Source: JANOYY01 sp031418035 (GTDB taxonomy: Bacteria > Actinomycetota > Acidimicrobiia > Acidimicrobiales > JANYDT01). Taken from it: a stretch of DNA of 13,969 nt. The translations under genes and the position numbers were made by a program. The stretch is taken from contig JANOWU010000250.1 in NCBI GenBank assembly GCA_031418035.1, positions 1 to 13,969 of the forward strand, in the 5' to 3' direction. The notes beneath the pieces are model-generated. The model made no database searches. It was not told where the DNA came from and worked only from the letters and a program-made list of their open reading frames with translations. This document shows, one piece after another, positions 6,566-13,548 of the stretch. Within the stretch, counting starts at the first letter, position 1; each line of letters starts with the position of its first letter.

Positions 6566-7306
6566 ATGCCATCCGACGGCCAAGACCCGGTGCCCGAAGT
6601 CCTAAGCCTCGACGAGCTGGCCGAGCGGTCCGGTGTCAGCGCCCGCACGATTCGGTACTACCAGTCCGAGGACATTCTGCCGAGTCCCCGCAAGGTGGGG
6701 CGAGACGCCTGCTACACAATCGGTCATCTGGAGCGTCTCGAACAGATCTCCGAGCTCCAGGCGCGGGGACTCAAGATCCAGGCGATCAAGCAACTGCTTG
6801 GACGGAACAGGGACCATCGGTCCGTTACCGAGTGGTTGGGCGTCGACGACGTGCTCCGGGCTCGTTGGGCCGACGATGATCCTGTCGCGATGACACGCGC
6901 CGACGTCCACAGCCTCCTTGGTCGCCATCCGCAACGCATCGTCGGGGAGATGGTCGACGCCGGACTGCTCAATCGTCGCGACGACGGAACGTTTATAGCT
7001 CCGAGCCGAGCCCTGCTCGACCTATCGCTCCGAATGCTCGATGCCGGCATAAGCGTCGATGTCGGAGCGAAGGCCACGGCGTTGCTGCGACGCCGACTCT
7101 CAAAAGCGGCGGACGATCTCGTCGAGCTCTTTGCCTCCGAGACCGGTCGGTCCTTCGCAGGACGAGGTCGACCCGACGAACTCGCCGCCGCCATCGATGC
7201 GGTTCGTCCGATCGCCCTCGACGGAGCCCGGCTCATCCTCGCCCAGGAATTCGAGCGTTCACTTCGCGTCTTCGCGTCAAAGCCAAAGCGTGCGAAGCGA
7301 GGCTGA
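6566..7306 (+). CDS. MerR-family transcriptional regulator
   Basis: A 246-residue regulator. Residues about 12-78 form a MerR winged helix-turn-helix, with LDELAERSGVSARTIRYYQ as recognition region, followed by HLERLEQISELQARGLKIQAIKQLLG. The C-terminal part (about 100-246) is longer than in metal-sensing MerR proteins and has no Cys metal site; it reads as a helical effector/dimer domain (GEMVDAGLLNRRDDGTFIAPSR, then LRRRLSKAADDLVELFA) that I do not recognise. It is divergent from the AurF-like oxygenase with three matching palindromes between them, so it very probably controls that gene and itself. I favour the ATG at 6566. A GTG at 6524 in the same frame would add 14 residues and lies inside operator site 3. 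Both are compatible with a promoter. Confidence 0.85.
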   Translation: MPSDGQDPVPEVLSLDELAERSGVSARTIRYYQSEDILPSPRKVGRDACYTIGHLERLEQISELQARGLKIQAIKQLLGRNRDHRSVTEWLGVDDVLRARWADDDPVAMTRADVHSLLGRHPQRIVGEMVDAGLLNRRDDGTFIAPSRALLDLSLRMLDAGISVDVGAKATALLRRRLSKAADDLVELFASETGRSFAGRGRPDELAAAIDAVRPIALDGARLILAQEFERSLRVFASKPKRAKRG

Positions 7307-7320
7307 GCGTGGCTGAGCGT
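7301..7320 (+). repeat. Tandem 10-bp duplication at the regulator stop codon
   Basis: GGCTGAGCGT occurs twice back to back; the first copy contains the TGA stop (7304-7306) of the MerR-type gene. It is probably a replication-slippage product and does not change the protein. Confidence 0.7.
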
Positions 7321-7338
7321 GGACACGCCGGATTTCTC

Positions 7339-7375
7339 TTGCACTTCCGGGCATGCCGACGTCGCTCGCCCGCGA
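7339..7375 (+). pseudogene. Remnant of a GFA-family gene 3' end
   Basis: These 37 bases match 13909-13945, the 3' end of the intact GFA-family gene, at 34 of 37 positions. Read in the matching frame they give ALPGMPTSLARE against VALPGIPTSLARE; most differences are third-codon changes, as expected for diverged coding copies. Nothing upstream (the MerR-type gene ends at 7306) matches the rest of a GFA protein, and the frame runs on past the end. The rest of a former GFA paralogue has been deleted, or a short segment was left by recombination. Confidence 0.6.
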
Positions 7376-7395
7376 AGAGGGAACACCGCGCCCAG

Positions 7396-8079
7396 TCACG
7401 ACGGACCCATGGCCTGCGGGCGGGGAGGGGTCAGGTCCAGGACCTGATCGGCAACCTCGACGACGCGTTGGTCATGCGATGCAATCACGACCGTCGAGCC
7501 GTCAGTACTAAGTGAACGTAAGAGTTCGATGGTTGAGCCGACATGCGCTTGGTCGAGGTTCGCCGTTGGCTCATCGGCCACAATGAACGGTGGAGCCAAC
7601 GCAAGCGCGCGTGCGATGGCTACACGTTGCATCTGTCCGCCCGACAGTTCGCTCGGTCGGTGCTTCGCCCGGTCGCTCAGCCCGACGCGTTCTAGTAGTT
7701 CAGCTGCTCGTGCCTGTGCCGCACGTTTTGTCTGCCCGTCTGCGCGCAATGGGACCATCACATTCTCAAGCGCGCTTAGCGACGGAATAAGGTTGAACGC
7801 TTGGAAGACGATGCCAACCGTGCCTCGTCGGTATGAGTCCAACTGCGCCGAAGACAGCGCGGTCACGTCGGTCTCGCCAACAGAGATGGTGCCCGAGGCT
7901 GGACGGAGCAACCCGCCCAGACATGCCAGGAGCGAGGTCTTCCCGCAGCCCGAAGGCCCGAGGATCACGGCAATGCGGCCGGGATTCACCTCAAACGAAA
8001 GGTCACGAATCGGCGTGACGGAAACGGCCGCAGAGTAGGTAACGGTGAGTCGGTCGACCCGGAGCAGTGTCGGATTCAT
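7396..8079 (-). CDS. ABC transporter ATP-binding protein (MacB/LolD type)
   Basis: About 227 residues with a complete nucleotide-binding domain: Walker A GPSGCGKTS at about 41-49, Q-loop GIVFQAFNLIPSLSALENV, signature LSGGQMQRVAIARAL at about 144-158, Walker B FIVADEPTANLD at about 164-175 and H-loop IASHD near 201. The FQ.FNLIP..SALENV pattern is typical of LolD/MacB/FtsE-like ATPases that pair with FtsX-like permeases in lipoprotein, peptide or drug export. The ATG overlaps the permease stop in an ATGA junction, so the two subunits are translated together. No periplasmic adaptor or substrate-binding gene is next to them. The substrate is unknown. Confidence 0.93.
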   Translation of the reverse strand: MNPTLLRVDRLTVTYSAAVSVTPIRDLSFEVNPGRIAVILGPSGCGKTSLLACLGGLLRPASGTISVGETDVTALSSAQLDSYRRGTVGIVFQAFNLIPSLSALENVMVPLRADGQTKRAAQARAAELLERVGLSDRAKHRPSELSGGQMQRVAIARALALAPPFIVADEPTANLDQAHVGSTIELLRSLSTDGSTVVIASHDQRVVEVADQVLDLTPPRPQAMGPS

Positions 8080-9095
8080 ATGGCTCCAAACGCGAGTGCA
8101 GGTTCGATGCTGATCGCTCGACGCATCCCGAACAGACTGGCCACAACGGCCACACCCAGTGCGATGAGTGGGAGTGCCAATGTCCAGCCGATCGAGATCT
8201 CAACCGGTAGATCGAGAAGCGGTTGCATCGCGTAGCCCAGAGCAACTCCGAGGACCGACGCAATCGCGGCAAGGACTGCTGCCTGAACAACCAGTCCGGT
8301 CGCGATAGCGCGTGTCGAAACGCCGTTCGCCTTGAACACCGCAAAGTCACGGGTTCGTTCAAGCACAGTGAGAAACATCACTGATCCAATGATGCACGCC
8401 GAGATGATCCACAGCAGGACCATGATGACGACCAGCGTCTGCTGGGCATTCTTGAGCGGCCGGATGAGATCGGCGACCGCGCCATCGCGCCCCACACGCT
8501 TCCACCCCGTTGGCACCGGCCCCGGTTTCGTCGAGGTTTCGACGAAACCTTTCGTGACCGCCTCGCCGTTGGCGACGAGGTTGCGAACGTCGTTCATGCC
8601 GATAAAGATGACCGGCTGGCCGCCATAGAGCGATGTCCGCGAAGTTAGTCCGACCACACGAAACGTTCGTCCAGAGAGTTCCACCTCTTGACCCAACGAA
8701 ACACGAAGCGAACGGTCGACGACGACCTCTCCGTCACGGCTGAGCTTGCGCCCGCTCGAAACCTTCACCGGTCCGCCGATTTCTATGCCAACCAACGCCG
8801 CCTGTTTGACACCGGATCCACCACGCACCGGGCTGTTCCAGAAAAAGAATCCTTTTCCGTCGGGAATCGCTGTTGCCGACACAACCGACGCGCTGGTGAA
8901 CACGCCGAGTTCGCCGTCGTCCATGAGGAAGGACTTGGCGCCCATGGCATCGATCACGCGGCCTGCTTCGCGGGGAAACGCGCTGGCGACGCCGGACATC
9001 AACAGGCTCAGCCCAAGTGTCAACGCCACCGCGAATACGGCGATGCTGAAACGCTTTCTTCGCCATTGAAGGTCTCGCCATGTGGTGAACAGCAA
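8076..9095 (-). CDS. FtsX-like ABC transporter permease
   Basis: A 339-residue membrane protein with the FtsX/MacB layout: one N-terminal helix (about 15-38, SIAVFAVALTLGLSLLMSG), an extracytoplasmic domain of about 180 residues, then three helices at about 222-247, 262-287 and 303-325. The sequence MFLTVLERTRDFAVFKANG after the second helix is the conserved FtsX-family loop that contacts the ATPase. Four helices mean a homodimer with two ATPase subunits. The start is TTG at 9095, supported by a GGAG 7 bases upstream; no better start keeps the full first helix. First gene of a two-gene operon with the ATPase. Confidence 0.9.
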   Translation of the reverse strand: MLFTTWRDLQWRRKRFSIAVFAVALTLGLSLLMSGVASAFPREAGRVIDAMGAKSFLMDDGELGVFTSASVVSATAIPDGKGFFFWNSPVRGGSGVKQAALVGIEIGGPVKVSSGRKLSRDGEVVVDRSLRVSLGQEVELSGRTFRVVGLTSRTSLYGGQPVIFIGMNDVRNLVANGEAVTKGFVETSTKPGPVPTGWKRVGRDGAVADLIRPLKNAQQTLVVIMVLLWIISACIIGSVMFLTVLERTRDFAVFKANGVSTRAIATGLVVQAAVLAAIASVLGVALGYAMQPLLDLPVEISIGWTLALPLIALGVAVVASLFGMRRAISIEPALAFGAI

Positions 9096-9167
9096 AGGGT
9101 CTCCAGTCCGTCAGGAACCAGCGGTCCAGTCGGAGCCGTGTATGGCAGCGGCATCGTCCGGTCTGGT

Positions 9168-9200
9168 GGTTCGGTGAACACTAACGAACAACGCCGAACC
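9168..9200. repeat. Inverted repeat in the ABC operon / c-di-GMP gene intergenic region
   Basis: Perfect 7-base arms GGTTCGG and CCGAACC flank a 19-base centre. The element lies between the divergent ABC permease and GGDEF-EAL genes. It could be two half-sites of an operator about two and a half helical turns apart, or a hairpin in the leader of either message. No partner regulator is identifiable. Confidence 0.35.
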
Positions 9201-9203
9201 GTG

Positions 9204-9228
9204 GGAGATCAGAGCCTCGGAGATCAGA
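9204..9228. repeat. Direct repeat of GGAGATCAGA, 15-base period
   Basis: GGAGATCAGA occurs at 9204-9213 and 9219-9228, flanked on both sides by ACCGTG. Next to the inverted repeat it makes this 190-base gap unusually repeat-rich, consistent with a regulatory region. Confidence 0.4.
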
Positions 9229-9285
9229 CCGTGCCGATCAAGGTTTCGAGTTCAACTACCAACGGGGTCGCGCCGATAGTCCCCC

Positions 9286-11612
9286 GTGAGCACTTACCAG
9301 CGGTCGGCACGTCGCGTTCGCCTTGGCGCATCGCTTCTCGGGGTGGGTCTCCTCGCGTCCGCAGCCATGGCATTCGAGGGCAGCCGGGCCTGAACAGCCG
9401 GCGCGGATGATCGTCTCCTCGTCAAGGTCTCCGGGGAACGGGCGGATCAAATTCGATCCGAGTTCGAAACAGCGCGCAAAGCTATCCTTCTGATTGCCCA
9501 GAACGCCGCCTTCAGTGAGGCCGCCGACGGCTTTGTCACCCGTCGGTCCGGGGCCGTCACGTCGCCCCGGGAGGACGTGGAATACGCCATGGAACAGCGC
9601 CGGGTGAACGAGGCGCTCGGCTTTCTCGAGACACTGTTCCCCGAACGCATCGGTGAGGCATGCGTGATCGGGGCCGACGGCCACGAGGTCGCCCGCGTCG
9701 TAGACCTGGAAGCTGCCTCGGATCACGAACTCTCAACCACCGAGCAGCACACGCCGTTCTTCGCGCCGACGCTCGCGCTGCAACCCGGCGAGGTGTACCG
9801 CGCGGCGCCGTACATCTCACCAGACACCCACGACTGGGTCGTGGCGCACTCGACCATGCTCCCGTTCGTCACCAAGACGAAGGCGTTCGTGCATTTCGAG
9901 CTCACGATAAAGGGCTTCGCGAACGGACTGCGTGCTGCGGCAAACCCGACCAACGGCGAGCCGCTGTCGAGCGGCTTCACCCTGCAGATCGTGGACGCCC
10001 GGACAGGCACGGTCATCGCGGACAGCGCTGGCCGGGTCTTTCCTCAACAGACGCGTCGCTCGACGCGGTGGTGGAAAACGATACGTGCCAGGGAGGGCGG
10101 ACTCAGTTCGCACGACGGTCGGCGCTTCGCAATAGTCGAAGCGACGGACAACCCGACGAACGCGAACCATTGGCTCGTTGTCGCGTCGGCCCCGAGAACC
10201 TTCTCACCCCTCGTCGGTTCTGGACTTCCCCTCTGGCTCGGTATTGCGGGACTCTTCTCATTGTTGTTCGGGCTCGTCATGTCGCGGCTCTACGAGCGTT
10301 ACCTCGAACGGGCGGCTCATCACGACGCGTTGACAGGGCTGGCCAACCGGCGGCGGCTCAACGAAGCGCTCGGCGACGTGCTGGCCTCACATCGCAATGC
10401 GTGTGTCCTCCTCGTCGATCTCGACCGCTTCAAGGATGTCAACGACACGTTCGGCCACGAGATCGGCGATGCGTTGCTTGGCGCCGTCGGAGAACGGCTG
10501 GTCAACCACTCCCACCCGACAGACCTGGTGACGCGGATGGGTGGTGACGAGTTCGCCGTCCTCATCATGCGAGGCCTCGACGAACAGGCCGCCGTGGACC
10601 ACGCTCACTGGCTCCACGGGCAGCTTCTGCGTCCGTACTTCCTCGGCGATTTGCGGATCGATTTGGAAGCCAGCGTCGGCGTTGCCCTGTCGGTTGACGG
10701 TTCGCTTACGGGTTCGGAGTTGCTGCACCGAGCCGATCAGGCGATGTATTCGGCCAAGGAGCTTCGGCTCGGCGTCGAGCTTTACCAGTTCGGTCACGAG
10801 TCACTGGGACAGCGCCAGCTCCTGTTGCTCGGTGAGCTGCGTGAGGCGATCGAGCGACACGAGCTGGTCGTGCACTTCCAGCCGAAGGTGTCGTTCACGG
10901 AGCAGACGATCTGCGGGATAGAGGCGCTCGTGCGATGGAACCACCCGACCCGAGGCCTGTTGCCACCGGCGGAGTTCATCGAGTTCGCCGAGCAGACCAG
11001 TCTGATCCGCCCGCTCACACTGAAGGTGATCGATCTCACGCTGACACAGATCCGTGCGTGGCTCGATGCGGGCGTCACGGTGAAGGTAGCTGTCAACATC
11101 TCGACCCGCTCGCTGCTCGACACCACATTGTGCCATCGGTCAAAGCGGCGCTCGCACGACACGCCTGTAGCCCGTCGCTCCTGCAGATGGAGATCACCGA
11201 AAGCACGATCATGCACGACCCCGTGCACGCTCTCGAGGTCCTCCACCAACTCGCCGACCTCGGCATCGACGTGTCGATCGATGACTTCGGGACGGGCTAT
11301 TCGTCGCTGTCGTATCTCACCCATCTCGGAGCGACCGAGCTCAAGATCGATCGCTCGTTCGTGTCGAAGATGTGTGTCGATCAAGCCAGCGCCTCTGTGG
11401 TCGAATCCATCATCACTCTCGGTCACACCCTCGGCATGCGGGTTGTGGCGGAGGGAATTGAAGACAACGAGACCGCGCAGCGCCTCGCCGACGCGGGATG
11501 CGACATCGGGCAGGGGTTCCTGTGGAGTCGGCCGGTTCCGGCGGCCCAGGCGCTCAGTCCCCTGCGGATCGCACTCAGCCTGAATCGCACTGCGATTGTC
11601 GGAGCCGAGTAA
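9286..11612 (+). pseudogene. Membrane CACHE-GGDEF-EAL cyclic-di-GMP enzyme, disrupted by a stop codon and a frameshift
   Basis: The reconstructed protein has an N-terminal membrane helix (LGASLLGVGLLASAAMAF, coded near 9325-9375), an extracytoplasmic CACHE-like sensor (to about 10220), a second helix (LWLGIAGLFSLLFGLVMS), a GGDEF domain (HDALTGLANRRRL; MGGDEF at 10537-10554) and an EAL domain (EALVRW from 10921; DDFGTGYSSL; VVAEGIE). Such proteins make and/or degrade cyclic di-GMP in response to an outside ligand. Two lesions break it. A TGA at 9391-9393, in frame between helix and sensor, cuts off the membrane anchor. Near 11128-11132 the reading frame shifts by one missing base: one frame reads NISTRSLLDTTL, the next continues PSVKAALARHACSPSLLQME. 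Restoring one G in the TTG-TG run gives a continuous DTTLVPSVKAAL. One frame stays open from a GTG at 9577 to 11583 and could still give a soluble sensor-GGDEF fragment. Sequencing error at either spot remains possible. Confidence 0.8.
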
Positions 11613-11673
11613 CGCGCTTGCGATGCGCTATCACGTCGGCCCCGATCTGAACATCTATTCGGCATAAGCGGTT

Positions 11674-11701
11674 TTAGCACCGGCAGTAGTCTGCCTACGG
11701 T
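11674..11701 (+). promoter_or_regulatory. Candidate promoter of the reductase-like gene
   Basis: TTAGCA (11674-11679), 16 bases, TACGGT (11696-11701). The spacer contains the small inverted repeat GGCAG-TAGT-CTGCC. Transcription would start near 11708, some 30 bases before the ATG. Confidence 0.35.
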
Positions 11702-11739
11702 TGATGAACACGTGACACGCATCAGGAGAGAGCAACGAG

Positions 11740-12297
11740 ATGAGACCACTTCGATACTCGATCAACGTCACGCTCGACGGCTGCGGCCATCACGAGGCGG
11801 GGATCGCGCCCGACGAGGAGTCGATGCGCTACTGGACCGCGGAGATGGCACGAGCCGATGCCCTGCTGTTCGGGCGCGTGACCTACGAGATGATGGAGTC
11901 GGCGTGGCGACAGCCTGCCGATGGTCCGTGGCCTGACTGGATGGACGAGTGGGAGATTCCGTTCGCGGAGACCATCGACCGTGCAAAGAAGTACGTCGTA
12001 TCGACCACGCTGAACAGTGTCGATTGGAACGCCGAGCTGGTGCGTGGCGACGTGGGGCAGGTCGTTCAGCGACTCAAGCAGGAGCCCGGCGAGGGACTGT
12101 TCGTGGGTGGGGTGACGCTCCCCTTGGCATTGGCGGATCTTGGGCTGATCGACGAGTACCAGTTCCTTGTGCAGCCGGTTCTTGCCGGACACGGTCCCAC
12201 GTTGCTCGCCGGCTTACGCGAACGCATCCAGCTCGAACTCGTGGAGCGTCGTGAGTTCCGCTCGGGTGCAGTCGCGCTGCGATACCGGCCTAGATGA
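11740..12297 (+). CDS. Dihydrofolate reductase / RibD C-terminal domain family protein
   Basis: A 185-residue single-domain protein of the RibD-C/DHFR-like family: start LRYSINVTLDG, then ADALLFGRVTYEMM (NADPH-binding region, about 39-52), and the C-terminal pattern LFVGGVTLPLALADLGLIDEYQFLVQPVLAG (given here as FVGGVTLPLALADLGLIDEY then QFLVQPVLAGHGPTLL). The family reduces small molecules with NADPH. Stand-alone members like this (YyaP/YwjB type) mostly have no known substrate and should not be called folate enzymes. The ATG at 11740 follows an AGGAGAG ribosome-binding site, the clearest on the plus strand. It is the only gene in its transcription unit and converges on the MerR-VOC gene 30 bases downstream. 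Confidence 0.85.
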   Translation: MRPLRYSINVTLDGCGHHEAGIAPDEESMRYWTAEMARADALLFGRVTYEMMESAWRQPADGPWPDWMDEWEIPFAETIDRAKKYVVSTTLNSVDWNAELVRGDVGQVVQRLKQEPGEGLFVGGVTLPLALADLGLIDEYQFLVQPVLAGHGPTLLAGLRERIQLELVERREFRSGAVALRYRPR

Positions 12298-12317
12298 GGT
12301 GCGGCTCGTGGTGCGGC

Positions 12318-12335
12318 CGCCGTGGTTTCACGGCG
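12318..12335. terminator. Hairpin between convergent genes, possible bidirectional terminator
   Basis: A 7-bp stem CGCCGTG / CACGGCG with a GTTT loop sits exactly in the 30-base convergent gap and covers the TGA of the MerR-VOC gene. It has no U-tract on either strand, so it would be a weak or U-less terminator of the kind common in actinobacteria. Confidence 0.4.
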
Positions 12336-13128
12336 CGAGCTCCTTCATGAACGACCACAACGCCCCTTCGCAATCGCGGGTGCTGTATTCGCGGTATCCG
12401 TATGGTTGGTCGACCGGTCCATAGACGATCTGACCGCCTTTGGCCTTCACCAACCGGTGGTGTTCATCGACGTCGTCGACGAACACGGCCATCGTCGCGG
12501 TTGCCTTGCCGAGGGTCTGTGGCGACGCCAATGCGTACGTCTCCGTTTCGGGATGCAACCAGATCACGCCGTCGCCAGCGAACAATTCGCCATGAACCGC
12601 GTTGCCATCCGGGTCAAGCGTGAGTTCGCCGGGGGTGAAACCGAACACGTTCGTGAGGTATGCGTGCGCGGCGGCGAGGTCTCGATACACGAGAATCGAG
12701 ATTCGTCGGCGAAGTGGACTGTCAAGTGTCGACATGGTGGTGATCAACTCCAAAAGATCGTGGGTAGGGTCTGTGGCGCCGTCGACGTCGGCGAGGACAG
12801 CCGTCACGCCGGTGCGCAAAGCGGTTAGCGCAGCAATCTGGGTATCGACGGTGGCGACGTGGTGTCGCAGGGCACCGGCCAGACTCCAATTCGGGTCATC
12901 GAGTGCGCTGGCGATCTGGTCGAGTGACAGACCGAGTCGTCGAAGCCGACTGATGCGGTACAGCCGCTCGACGGAACCGGCACCGTAGAGCCGATGACCC
13001 GCGGGTGTACGCGCCGACGGGTTCAGCAGGCCGATCTCCTCGTAGTGATGCAATGCTCGGACGGTGAGGCCGGCGGCGGATGCGAGGTCACCAACACGGA
13101 TCAACGTGGCTGGTTCGGGTTCGTTCAT
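12328..13128 (-). CDS. MerR regulator fused to a glyoxalase/VOC domain
   Basis: A 266-residue two-domain protein. Residues about 8-75 are a MerR winged helix-turn-helix (IRVGDLASAAGLTVRALHHY, AGHRLYGAGSVERLYRISRL); 80-115 form the dimerisation helix; 142-264 are a VOC (glyoxalase/bleomycin-resistance) domain with RRISILVYRDLAAAHAYLT, FVDDVDEHHRLVKAKGG and YREYSTRDCEGALWSF. The C-terminal VOC domain takes the place of the usual effector domain, so it probably binds the inducer; whether it kept enzyme activity is uncertain. In the last motif CEG stands where active or binding VOC proteins usually have DPDGN or DPEG. Start: the ATG at 13128 is chosen because a MerR-type promoter ends 6 bases upstream (leaderless). 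A GTG at 13149 lies inside the operator and is unlikely. It probably regulates itself; no divergent intact target gene is present. Confidence 0.87.
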   Translation of the reverse strand: MNEPEPATLIRVGDLASAAGLTVRALHHYEEIGLLNPSARTPAGHRLYGAGSVERLYRISRLRRLGLSLDQIASALDDPNWSLAGALRHHVATVDTQIAALTALRTGVTAVLADVDGATDPTHDLLELITTMSTLDSPLRRRISILVYRDLAAAHAYLTNVFGFTPGELTLDPDGNAVHGELFAGDGVIWLHPETETYALASPQTLGKATATMAVFVDDVDEHHRLVKAKGGQIVYGPVDQPYGYREYSTRDCEGALWSFMKELAP

Positions 13129-13134
13129 ACGGTC

Positions 13135-13165
13135 ACGATACGACCTCACGTAACGTCAGGAGCAA
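13135..13165 (-). promoter_or_regulatory. MerR-type promoter with 19-bp spacer and operator
   Basis: On the minus strand TTGCTC (13160-13165), exactly 19 bases, then TATCGT (13135-13140). The spacer carries the imperfect palindrome CCTCACGTAACGTCAGG (13144-13160 on the plus strand), with one mismatched pair, resembling known MerR-family operators. Long 19-bp spacers are the hallmark of MerR-activated promoters. The -10 ends 6 bases before the ATG at 13128, predicting a leaderless, autoregulated message. Confidence 0.7.
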
Positions 13166-13280
13166 GCACTATTCTGCGGGTCAACCCGGCAAACGTGTGT
13201 GCACAGATTATGTGGCCACGGAAGGGGGTCCAGATGATACGTACCCGTAGCTTCGCGGCACCACTGCCTGTCCCTTTTGG

Positions 13281-13548
13281 AGATTCGAACCTGCGCGTGT
13301 GTGCTGGGAAATGCCCGAGATCTGGGTGATCGCTCGCGACGTCCTCCTCTTCTACGACCAGCTGTTGGTGAAAGAGCCCGGAACGTCCGAGCGCACCCCC
13401 TGGCACAGGACCAGCCCTACTGGCCGGAGCCGGTCTCACGCACGGCGACCGAATGAACTGCGCCGACTTCCCGGTGGTCTGGCGCGCCTGCGAGCGATCA
13501 CGAGACGCTTTGGCGATCGCGTCGCCCGCTGCTAGCTTCCCGTCATGA
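13281..13548 (+). pseudogene. Decayed phytanoyl-CoA dioxygenase (PhyH)-family gene
   Basis: One frame reads LLFYDQLLVKEPGTSERTPWH, given here as LLFYDQLLVKEPG then TSERTPWH; adding one base at 13404-13407 continues it as QDQPYWPEPV. This is the conserved PhyH core with the first iron ligands (WHQD: His and Asp). Directly after it, in a third frame from about 13432, comes GLTHGDRMNCADFPVVWRA, which resembles the C-terminal end of the same family. The roughly 150 residues expected between them, including the second iron histidine, are missing, and I cannot find the N-terminus. The gene therefore has at least one frameshift and one large internal deletion and cannot make an active Fe(II)/2-oxoglutarate oxygenase. 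Its last frame stops at TGA 13546-13548, overlapping the ATG of the GFA gene as ATGA, so the two may once have been an operon. Confidence 0.7.
13510..13538 (+). promoter_or_regulatory. Candidate leaderless promoter of the GFA-family gene
   Basis: TTGGCG (13510-13515), 17 bases, TAGCTT (13533-13538), then 6 bases to the ATG at 13545. There is no Shine-Dalgarno sequence, so a leaderless message fits. The promoter overlaps the decayed PhyH C-terminus. Confidence 0.45.

Noticed and set aside
9286..9393. The 35-codon frame before the TGA as a separate small membrane peptide gene
   Set aside because: It is in frame with the following sensor, has no ribosome-binding site, and supplies just the N-terminal helix that CACHE-GGDEF-EAL proteins need, so a nonsense mutation is simpler.
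13275..13300. tRNA-like T-loop (GGTTCGAATC on the minus strand), possible tRNA or attachment site
   Set aside because: The flanking bases do not form a 5-bp T stem, and no acceptor, D or anticodon stem can be built around it. The segment is better explained as the edge of the PhyH remnant.
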